This document shows, in pieces, positions 54,716 through 64,000 of a DNA stretch of 64,000 nt. A program made the position numbers and the translations under genes. Source of the DNA: Sphingobium sp. CCH11-B1 (lineage in GTDB: Bacteria > Pseudomonadota > Alphaproteobacteria > Sphingomonadales > Sphingomonadaceae); NCBI RefSeq assembly GCF_001556865.1, contig NZ_LSJY01000134.1:62001-126000 (forward strand), read 5' to 3'. The notes beneath the pieces were generated by a model. It saw only the letters and a list, made by a program, of their open reading frames with translations. It was not told the origin of the DNA and ran no database searches. How positions within the stretch are numbered: position 1 is the first letter of the stretch; each line of letters starts with the position of its first letter.

Positions 54716-54730
54716 TTGCAACAGTTGCAA
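54716..54730. promoter_or_regulatory. Perfect palindrome TTGCAACAGTTGCAA upstream of the DSF synthase
   Basis: Seven-base arms around one central base, about 98 bp before the rpfF-like start and 127 bp before the small minus-strand gene. A compact symmetric site in an otherwise gene-free 238-bp stretch suggests an operator for a dimeric regulator. A hairpin GCCGGC-N8-GCCGGC also lies at 54630-54649. Confidence 0.5.
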
Positions 54731-54827
54731 TGAAAAATGGTTAATGCTCTGTCAATATCCGGCCGGTTGATTGCATCATGCCTGCAAGCCTGTTCACTTC
54801 ATTTCCAATAGAAAAACGGGGACGCAG

Positions 54828-55784
54828 ATGATTGATTCAGGCCGGTTCAGCCCGACCAGACACGATGCGGAGGACGCGTCGGAGGAACATTTTGCCGCGG
54901 CGGACGACCTGCCGCCGCTCGCGCGGGGCAAGCCAGCGGGCGGGGAAGAAACAGGCCGGTCGGCCTTGTTCGACCTGGGCCAGATCGATGTCCGGTGGGA
55001 CGCCGACGCTGCGACATTATGGGCCTATATGGCCCCCACGCATCGTCCCAATTTCAGCATGACGATGCTGCGCGATGTCCAATATTGGTATGCGGAATCG
55101 AAGCGGCTGTTCGACGCCGGTGTGCTGCCGATCAAATATATGGTCGCTGCATCCCATTTCCCCGGCGTGTTCAACCTTGGCGGCGACCTGGAACTGTTCG
55201 CCGGCTGCATCGAGCGCGGCGACCTGCCGGGACTGGTGCAATATGGCCATGCCTGCATCGACGTGGTGCATCGCACATGGCGCAACGCCGACATGCCCGT
55301 GATATCGGTCGCCCTGGCGCAGGGCGACGCGCTGGGTGGCGGTTTCGAGGCGCTGCTCTGCTTCGACGTGGTGATCGCCGAACGCAGCGCGCGGTTCGGC
55401 CTGCCCGAAATGCTGTTCGGCCTGTTCCCCGGAATGGGTGCCTATTCCATCCTGAGCCGGAAGCTTGGCCGCCTGGCCGCCGAGCGCATGATCCTGTCGG
55501 GCAAGGTCTACAGCGCCGAGGAAATGTACGACATGGGCATCGTTCACCGGCTGGTGGACGATGGCGAAGGCGAACAGGCCGTGCGGGACTATGTGACGGA
55601 GAACCGTCCGCATCATGCCGGGCATGTCGGCGTGTTCGAGGCGGGACGACGGGTCGATCCGCTCCACTATGACGAATTGAAGGACATTGTGGAGAATTGG
55701 GCCGCGTCCGCGCTGAAGACGGACCTGCGCGATATCCGCATGATGCGGCGGCTGGCATCGGCCCAGACCAGGCTGGGCCGGTAA
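54828..55784 (+). CDS. rpfF: RpfF-type DSF synthase (crotonase family)
   Basis: 318 residues. After a disordered acidic extension of about 47 residues the crotonase domain follows RpfF of Xanthomonas closely: GVFNLGGDLELF, SVALAQGDALGGGFEALLCF, GLPEMLFGLFPGMGAYSILS and YSAEEMYDMGIVHRLV. The two catalytic glutamates of RpfF (141 and 161 in Xanthomonas) correspond to Glu174 and Glu194, with the same 20-residue spacing. RpfF has acyl-ACP thioesterase and dehydratase activity and makes cis-2-unsaturated fatty acid signals. GGGGA lies before ATG 54828. It converges on a GGDEF-EAL gene with nine bases between stops; no rpfC or rpfG is visible nearby. Confidence 0.86.
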   Translation: MIDSGRFSPTRHDAEDASEEHFAAADDLPPLARGKPAGGEETGRSALFDLGQIDVRWDADAATLWAYMAPTHRPNFSMTMLRDVQYWYAESKRLFDAGVLPIKYMVAASHFPGVFNLGGDLELFAGCIERGDLPGLVQYGHACIDVVHRTWRNADMPVISVALAQGDALGGGFEALLCFDVVIAERSARFGLPEMLFGLFPGMGAYSILSRKLGRLAAERMILSGKVYSAEEMYDMGIVHRLVDDGEGEQAVRDYVTENRPHHAGHVGVFEAGRRVDPLHYDELKDIVENWAASALKTDLRDIRMMRRLASAQTRLGR

Positions 55785-55793
55785 ACGGGAGGC

Positions 55794-57833
55794 TCAGGCG
55801 ACGCGGCGTGCCTGGATCAGGGTCGCCGCCGCGGCTGGCACGGTCTGCCGATCCCCCATCAGCGCGAGCAGCCGGTCCTGCGGGATCGGGCGGCTGAGGA
55901 TGAAGCCCTGCAAATTGGTGAAGCCGGCATCCTGCGCATAGCGCAGCTGTTCCTCCGTTTCGATGCCTTCGGCCACGGTTTCGACATAGAGGGCGCGGGC
56001 GAGTTGGGCGACGGATTGCGCGATCACCCGGTTGCGCGGATTGTCCGCGACATCGCGCATGAAGCTCTGGTCAACCTTGATCGTGTCGAATTCGTGCGTC
56101 CGCAGCGATCCCAGCGACGAATAGCCGGTGCCGAAATCGTCAAGGGCGAGGCGCAGGCCGATGCGGCGCAGTTCGTTGAGAATGAGGTGAGTGCGGCGAT
56201 CATCGTCCAGGAAGATCGATTCGGTGACTTCCAGTTCAAGACGCCGCGCCGCAAGGCCCGAGGCCAGCAACGCGGAAATGACCGAGCGGGGTAAACCGTC
56301 GGCCTTGAGCAACGCAGGCGAGATGTTGACGGCGAGCCGCACGTCGTCGGGCCATTCCATCGCGTCGTGGCAAGCCTTTCGCACCGCCCAGTGGGTGATC
56401 GGCTCGATCAGCGCGGTGCTTTCCGCGATCGGGATGAATTCGCCCGGCGAAATGGGGCCGTGCACCGGGTGGTTCCAGCGCATCAATGCTTCGCACATGG
56501 CGATGCGCCCCGTCGCGCTGTCGAAGATCGGCTGATAGTGCAGATGCAACTCGTCGTTCGCAAGAGCGGCGCGCAGACCGGTTTCCAGTTCGTAGGTGCG
56601 GTCCTGCTCCGCCCGCATGCTCCAGTCGAAGGTGGTGAAGCGATTGCGGCCGGCATGTTTGGACCGGTACAGTGCCAGGTCGGCATGCTGGAGCAGTTCG
56701 TCGCCGCCCTGCCCGTCCTCCGGCGCGACCGCGATCCCCATGGAGGCAGTGACGGTCAACTGGTGGCTGCCGATTTCCATCGCGCCTTCGACGGCGCGCA
56801 TGATGTCGGACGCGATCAGGCGCGCATCGTCGCGATCCGCGTTCGGACAGATGAGGACGAATTCGTCGCCGCCGAAGCGGGCGACATGACCACGCGACCC
56901 GACCACGATTTTCAGCCGCTCCGCCACCGCGCAGAGCAGTTGATCGCCGACGATGTGCCCCAGCGTGTCGTTGATTTCCTTGAAACGGTCGAGGTCCATC
57001 CACAACACGGCCATGGGCGCATCATCGACGGCCCGGCTGTCGAACAGGTCGCGCAGCCGCCGCTGCATCGCCATGCGGTTTTCGACGCCGGTCAGGCTGT
57101 CATAATGGGCGAGCCGCTCGAACTTGAGGGCGAGCTGCGACTTTTCATATTTGCCCTGATGCGCGTCGAGCACGATGCGGTGCGTGGACCGCGTGATTTC
57201 CGCCATGGCAAAGATCATGAGGAAGCAGAGGATGCTCAGGATCACATAACCAAGCCCGCCCGCCAGAATCAGGCCAAGGGCTGTCGGCAGAAGGGAAAAG
57301 CAGGTCTGCCCCACGGCAACCGGCACGCGACCGGCATTGCGGCCCGATATGCCGCCCGCATAGGAAGCGACCATGCCGACGGCCAGGACATGCAGCTTCG
57401 CGTCGTGCGTGAGGACGAGGGTCGCAAGCGATTGCAGTCCAAGGAGAGCGGCGTAGAACCACGCACCCAGCTCGTAGGCCAGGCCCCAGATGGGGCGGGC
57501 GGGCTTGTCCCGATGCGCGAGCGCGCGCTGGAAATAATAGGACGACACCGACCGGCTGAAACCGATCATCACCACCAGGCAGGCGATGATGGTCATGGGA
57601 AGCGTCGCCGCCTGCCATGCGAGCACCGCGCTCAACGACCCGCCCGAAATCGCGCCGGCCAGCAGCGAGGCAGGCGAGGCGTAGAGCGCCTTCAAAAGAC
57701 CGTCGCGCACCTCCTCGCCGTGCTCGGAGAGTGGCGCAGCGCGCCGGCGCAGAAATCCCGCGCCCCGGAGGCGGAATGGTAATGACACGTCGACAGCATA
57801 ATGCCGCCACAGCCTTTCCATTTGGTAAACCAT
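55794..57833 (-). CDS. Membrane GGDEF-EAL protein (c-di-GMP turnover)
   Basis: 679 residues. About five to six N-terminal helices (roughly 55-225) form a membrane sensor. The GGDEF domain has LDRFKEINDTLGH and an intact RFGGDEFVLICPN, but no RxxD inhibitory site just before it (SRGHVARF). The EAL domain is intact: CEALMRWNHP, LALDDFGTGYSSLGSL, DTIKVDQSFM and ETVAEGIETEEQL. Both cyclase and phosphodiesterase are thus possible, with the latter usually dominant in such hybrids. It faces the DSF synthase and precedes a PilZ gene on the same strand in the reverse order of transcription. No PAS or DSF-binding domain is recognised. Confidence 0.92.
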   Translation of the reverse strand: MVYQMERLWRHYAVDVSLPFRLRGAGFLRRRAAPLSEHGEEVRDGLLKALYASPASLLAGAISGGSLSAVLAWQAATLPMTIIACLVVMIGFSRSVSSYYFQRALAHRDKPARPIWGLAYELGAWFYAALLGLQSLATLVLTHDAKLHVLAVGMVASYAGGISGRNAGRVPVAVGQTCFSLLPTALGLILAGGLGYVILSILCFLMIFAMAEITRSTHRIVLDAHQGKYEKSQLALKFERLAHYDSLTGVENRMAMQRRLRDLFDSRAVDDAPMAVLWMDLDRFKEINDTLGHIVGDQLLCAVAERLKIVVGSRGHVARFGGDEFVLICPNADRDDARLIASDIMRAVEGAMEIGSHQLTVTASMGIAVAPEDGQGGDELLQHADLALYRSKHAGRNRFTTFDWSMRAEQDRTYELETGLRAALANDELHLHYQPIFDSATGRIAMCEALMRWNHPVHGPISPGEFIPIAESTALIEPITHWAVRKACHDAMEWPDDVRLAVNISPALLKADGLPRSVISALLASGLAARRLELEVTESIFLDDDRRTHLILNELRRIGLRLALDDFGTGYSSLGSLRTHEFDTIKVDQSFMRDVADNPRNRVIAQSVAQLARALYVETVAEGIETEEQLRYAQDAGFTNLQGFILSRPIPQDRLLALMGDRQTVPAAAATLIQARRVA

Positions 57834-57900
57834 TCCGGGCGACCCGCCACGCGCCGGAAAAACCCGCCGCCCGTGCCGCCGGGCGGGATGGAAAAACCGT

Positions 57901-58278
57901 TCAGCCCGGCTTCTTGTCCGGTACGGTGGCCGCGTCGACGCGGCCGATATTCTTCATGCGCGACCAGAGATCGTCCGGCACGGGGACGTTGTTGGCAATG
58001 ACTTCGGCAGGATCCACCGCTTCGGGAAAGCGGATGCCGCACACGCCGTCCAACAGCCACATGATGCGCGCCTCCGCCTCGAACCGGCGGGCCTTGAGCA
58101 TTATCCAGTCGCCGACCGCAAGACCGCGATTGTCATTGAGCATCGCGCCCCCGGCTGAAATGTCACCGACGACGATGGGCCAGCTTTGTTGGCCCCGGAT
58201 CAGTTCGGCCGAAAATTCGGTGGTGAACCGGGGATGACGACGCCGTTCGGGAAGGCCGGAACGATCTTGGGACGTCAT
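57901..58278 (-). CDS. PilZ-domain protein (c-di-GMP receptor)
   Basis: 125 residues. The c-di-GMP-binding motifs are present: the Arg-rich RRRHPR near residue 12-17 and DISAGGAMLND ([DN]-x-S-x-x-G). The rest is the PilZ barrel (GDWIMLKARRFEAEARIMWL, GVCGIRFPE). A small C-terminal extension follows. Its start overlaps the DoxX gene stop by four bases, so the two are co-transcribed. It lies 67 bp upstream of the GGDEF-EAL gene, and the three probably act together, the PilZ protein reading the c-di-GMP level. Confidence 0.9.
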   Translation of the reverse strand: MTSQDRSGLPERRRHPRFTTEFSAELIRGQQSWPIVVGDISAGGAMLNDNRGLAVGDWIMLKARRFEAEARIMWLLDGVCGIRFPEAVDPAEVIANNVPVPDDLWSRMKNIGRVDAATVPDKKPG

Positions 58279-58724
58279 CTGCGCACACTCCTCGATGCTT
58301 TCTGTCCACTCCTGCGCACCGGCCCAGTGCCGATGTCGCGGAGCCGCACGCCACCGGCAACCAGCGCCCACCAGCAGATCAGCGGCTGGGCGAACAGGCG
58401 GGGAAAATGATAGAACCAGCCAAGACCCGTCCCCGTCGACAAATCCCGGACCGCATGATTGATGTTCACAGGATAGACGCAAACGGCGTATATAGCTAGC
58501 ATTACCCCGGCAAGCGCCCGCACGCGCGGGACGAAAAGGCCGAGCGCTCCGGCCACTTCCGCCATCCCGGTCAAGGCTATCACCAGGAAGGGCATAGGCA
58601 CGTCGCGCGGCATCAGCGGCGCGAAGATGTCCGGCCGCCAAAGGTGGAAGCCGCCCGCGACCAGGAAAACAGGCGCTATCGTGATGCGGGCGATGTCCCC
58701 GCGATGAAGCCGCTGCACAAGCAT
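58275..58724 (-). CDS. DoxX-family membrane protein
   Basis: 149 residues with four hydrophobic helices: ITIAPVFLVAGGFHLW, FLVIALTGMAEVAGALGLFV, VRALAGVMLAIYAVCVYPVN and FAQPLICWWALVAGGVRL. The conserved GxxE (GMAEVAGA) and the Asn/His pair NINHA fit the DoxX/DoxD-like family, whose roles include oxidoreductase accessory functions. Start uncertain: AAGGAG lies only two bases before ATG 58724 but eight before an in-frame GTG at 58718. Four-base overlap with the PilZ gene. Confidence 0.8.
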   Translation of the reverse strand: MLVQRLHRGDIARITIAPVFLVAGGFHLWRPDIFAPLMPRDVPMPFLVIALTGMAEVAGALGLFVPRVRALAGVMLAIYAVCVYPVNINHAVRDLSTGTGLGWFYHFPRLFAQPLICWWALVAGGVRLRDIGTGPVRRSGQKASRSVRR

Positions 58725-58767
58725 CGCTCCTTATCCCCCCACCCCGGTTCTTAGGCAAGCAGGCGCG

Positions 58768-58797
58768 AAAAGGGCCGACGCATCGCTGCGCCGGCCC
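58768..58797 (-). terminator. Rho-independent terminator of groESL
   Basis: Read on the minus strand: GGGCCGGCGCA, loop GCGA, TGCGTCGGCCC, then TTTT (58771-58768). One mismatch in an 11-bp stem. It lies about 125 bp past the groEL stop and before the DoxX gene. Confidence 0.8.
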
Positions 58798-58830
58798 CTT
58801 TCATTCCGTGCAGGCTCTCGCCTGCCGGGT

Positions 58831-58855
58831 GAGATCCCGGCCTGCGCCGGGATGA
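58831..58855. repeat. REP-type palindrome downstream of groEL
   Basis: Arms ATCCCGG (58834-58840) and CCGGGAT (58847-58853) around CCTGCG, within GAGATCCCGG and GGGATGAC. This form is commonly dispersed in alphaproteobacterial genomes as far as I recall. A GCAGGC/GCCTGC hairpin lies just before it (58810-58825). Confidence 0.55.
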
Positions 58856-58922
58856 CACCGGGTCCACGTCTTCCATCGCGATCGAACCACGGGCCGGGCA
58901 AAGCCGGCCCGCTACGATCGCT

Positions 58923-60569
<1,647 letters not shown>

Positions 60570-60610
60570 CTAATTCCTCTACTTATGTTTCGAGTTGAGT
60601 TTCCAGAACT

Positions 60611-60704
60611 CCGTCCGGGCTGAGCTTGTCGAAGCCTGCCGCCGAGCGGAGCGAAGTGCCTCGCTTCGTTCGGCCGAGCCTTTCGACAGGCTCAGGGCGA
60701 ACGG
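60611..60704. repeat. Large REP-like inverted repeat between groES and groEL
   Basis: The outer arms CTGAGCTTGTCGAAGC (60620-60635) and GCCTTTCGACAGGCTCAG (60677-60694) are complementary with a G-T pair. An inner hairpin AGCGAAG-N5-CGCTTCG lies at about 60650-60668. The same motif family occurs dispersed in many sphingomonad and other genomes, from memory. Its location inside an operon could let it attenuate or stabilise the groEL transcript. Confidence 0.7.
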
Positions 60705-60721
60705 GGAGAGGCAGGATCAAT

Positions 60722-61009
60722 TCAGGCGACGATGCCCAGAATGTCCGATTCCTTCATGATGAGCAGGTCTTCGCCATCGACCTTGACCTCTGTGCCCGAC
60801 CATTTGCCGAACAGGATGCGGTCGCCGGCCTTGACGTCGAGCGGGGTCACCTTGCCATCTTCGGCCTTGCTGCCGGTCCCGACGGCGACGATTTCGCCTT
60901 CCTGCGGCTTTTCCTTGGCGGTGTCGGGGATGATGATGCCGCCAGCGGTCTTCTCTTCCGCTTCCACGCGGCGGACGAGAACACGGTCGTGCAACGGACG
61001 AAATGCCAT
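60722..61009 (-). CDS. groS: Co-chaperonin GroES (10 kDa)
   Basis: 95-residue lid subunit for GroEL. Canonical segments: [20 protein letters not shown], the mobile loop [20 protein letters not shown], and the C-terminal DILGIVA. AAGG lies nine bases before ATG 61009. It is first in the groESL operon and has a CIRCE operator about 90 bp upstream of its start. The hairpin-rich intercistronic region could give unequal groES and groEL levels. Confidence 0.98.
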   Translation of the reverse strand: MAFRPLHDRVLVRRVEAEEKTAGGIIIPDTAKEKPQEGEIVAVGTGSKAEDGKVTPLDVKAGDRILFGKWSGTEVKVDGEDLLIMKESDILGIVA

Positions 61010-61099
61010 GTTGAGTGCCTTTCCCTAGCTGTTTCGAGAGTGAATGAACGGCCGGTCAAGCCCGCACCGCCTGTCCTGCTCCCGATGAACTTTCCCTTG

Positions 61100-61126
61100 T
61101 TAGCACTCATTGAAGGAGAGTGCTAG
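61100..61126 (-). promoter_or_regulatory. CIRCE element (HrcA operator) of groESL
   Basis: TTAGCACTC and GAGTGCTAG arms separated by nine bases, one base short of the perfect consensus (final A replaced by G). It lies 91 bp upstream of groES. HrcA would repress the operon here until heat shock. Confidence 0.95.
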
Positions 61127-61308
61127 CGCCGCGAATATGGCTGCGCAGGCGTGAGCGTCAAGATGGGTGCGGCACTTTTTTATGCCGCGCGCGCGATCCG
61201 CGCGACCATGGTGCGACGAAGCGGGCGAACAGCCGGTCGCAAGCCTTGTGCCGCCCTATCCCGCTTCCTACGTGCGCGCCATCGTTTCCGTGTTGAAAGG
61301 ATCGTGCG

Positions 61309-62184
61309 TTGAGCGACACTCCCTATATTCCCCCTGAAGTCTGGACCTGGGACAAGGGAAGCGGCGGCGCGTTCGCCAATATCAACCGCCCCGTCGCCGG
61401 GCCGACGCACGACAAGGCGCTGCCGGTCGGCAAGCATCCGCTCCAGCTCTATTCGCTCGCGACGCCCAACGGGCAGAAGGTCGGCATCCTGCTCGAGGAA
61501 TTGCTGGCGGCAGGTGTGGCCCAAGCGGAATATGACGCCTGGCTGGTCCGCATCGGCGATGGCGAGCAGTTTTCGAGCGGCTTCGTCGAGATCAACCCCA
61601 ACAGCAAGATCCCGGCGCTGGTCGACCACAGCGTGTCGCCGCCGCGCCGCCTGTTCGAGTCGGGTTCGATCCTGCTCTATCTGGCCGAGAAGTTCAGCAA
61701 GTTCCTGCCCAAGGACGGTCCGGGCCGGACCGAGACGCTGAACTGGCTGTTCTGGCAGATGGGCGCCGCGCCGATCCTGGGCGGCGGCTTCGGCCATTTC
61801 TTCGCCTATGCGCCGGAGAAATACGAATATCCCATCAACCGCTACGCGATGGAGGCAAAGCGGCAGCTGGACGTGCTGGACCGGCATCTGGCTGCCCATG
61901 AATATATGGCGGGCGACGAATATACGATCGCGGACATCGCGATATGGCCCTGGTATGGCGGAGTGGTGCTGGGGCGCAGTTATCCGGGCGCCGACGTGTT
62001 TCTCGATGGGCCGAGCTACAAGAACCTGATGCGCTGGGCGCAGCAGATCGACGCCCGGCCGGCGGTGAGGCGCGGGCGGATCGTCAACAAGGCGAACGGG
62101 CCGCTGGAGGAGCAGCTGCACGAGCGGCATGACGCCAGCGATTTCGACACGAAGACGCAGGACAAGCTGCAGGGCGTGGCATAG
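61309..62184 (+). CDS. yghU: YghU-type glutathione-disulfide-bond oxidoreductase (GST family)
   Basis: 291 residues close to E. coli YghU. Typical parts: YIPPEVWTWDKGSGGAFANI, RPVAGPTHDKALPVGKHPLQ, LYSLATPNGQKVGILLEELL, INPNSKIPALVDHS and the C-domain ADIAIWPWYGGVV. YghU has a disulfide-bond reductase activity with two bound glutathiones and little classic transferase activity. The start is TTG 61309, with AAAGGA eight bases upstream and no better ATG nearby. It is divergent from groES and convergent with ligA. Confidence 0.92.
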   Translation: MSDTPYIPPEVWTWDKGSGGAFANINRPVAGPTHDKALPVGKHPLQLYSLATPNGQKVGILLEELLAAGVAQAEYDAWLVRIGDGEQFSSGFVEINPNSKIPALVDHSVSPPRRLFESGSILLYLAEKFSKFLPKDGPGRTETLNWLFWQMGAAPILGGGFGHFFAYAPEKYEYPINRYAMEAKRQLDVLDRHLAAHEYMAGDEYTIADIAIWPWYGGVVLGRSYPGADVFLDGPSYKNLMRWAQQIDARPAVRRGRIVNKANGPLEEQLHERHDASDFDTKTQDKLQGVA

Positions 62185-62248
62185 GCCATTTCGAGGCAGA
62201 GGCCGTTCCCCGGCGACGGCCGGGAAACAAGGACGGCGGGTGCGAAAG

Positions 62249-64000
<1,752 letters not shown>

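Noticed and set aside
57901..58758. Single 285-residue protein joining PilZ to the upstream region
   Set aside because: The upstream half is an off-frame reading of the DoxX gene; ATG 58278 begins the real PilZ protein.

Overview
The window is about 65% G+C and densely coded. It looks like the chromosome of a sphingomonad (Alphaproteobacteria, Sphingomonadaceae; Sphingobium or a close relative). The pointers are a complete PhyR/NepR/EcfG general-stress locus, two blocks of the exosortase-A (XrtA) exopolysaccharide system, a B3-type metallo-beta-lactamase with a Glu at the first zinc position, and CIRCE-controlled groESL. I see no prophage, insertion sequence, CRISPR array or rRNA. One tRNA (Gln, UUG) is present.

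Layout. 1-6568: one end of the XrtA/EPS locus, with a tyrosine autokinase (cut by the left edge), chain-length determinant, outer-membrane export lipoprotein, PLP decarboxylase and AMP-forming ligase on the minus strand, and a divergent GNAT/FemAB-like transferase plus acyl carrier protein. 6592-15113: thioredoxin reductase, a divergent AmpR-like regulator/B3 lactamase pair, a cNMP-binding/thioredoxin-reductase-like flavoprotein, a fatty acid desaturase and a YdeP-type molybdopterin oxidoreductase. 15260-32360: housekeeping and catabolic genes, namely a lipoprotein, MarR regulator, tRNA-Gln, enoyl-CoA hydratase, SBF-like transporter, FAD oxidoreductase, pyrB with a zinc-site-less dihydroorotase homologue, PHA depolymerase, GST, M28 peptidase, GH27 glycosidase, a GATase and aconitase. 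32373-41880: DUF885 peptidase, small stress proteins, a D-2-hydroxyacid dehydrogenase, an SH3 protein, a peptide transporter/amidohydrolase operon, nitroreductase and GntR regulator.

41888-48774 is the second XrtA block (sugar transferase, PrsK, PrsR, TPR protein), about 35 kb from the first. 48961-53225 is the general stress response: phyR, a 43-residue membrane peptide and ecfG on the minus strand, nepR and a PhyP-like sensor protein on the plus strand. I found four matches to the EcfG promoter consensus (GGAAC, 16-17 bases, [C/T]GTT). They lie upstream of nepR, the membrane peptide/ecfG pair, a 91-residue membrane protein and a DUF1328 membrane protein 15 kb away.

53230-58724 holds tgt and then a signalling neighbourhood: an RpfF-type DSF (diffusible fatty-acid signal) synthase facing an intact GGDEF-EAL membrane protein, followed by a PilZ protein and a DoxX protein. 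The synthase would make a cis-2-unsaturated fatty-acid signal, and the other two would turn over and read c-di-GMP. With the XrtA/EPS genes this suggests control of surface polysaccharide, which is inference. 58768-64000: groEL, groES with CIRCE, a yghU-type GST and ligA cut by the right edge. The most noteworthy items are the B3-E lactamase with its AmpR-like partner, the RpfF/GGDEF-EAL/PilZ cluster, the ligase/ACP/decarboxylase/GNAT module of unknown chemistry, a 36-bp tandem duplication at the pyrB/pyrC' junction, and an 11-bp phased tandem repeat.
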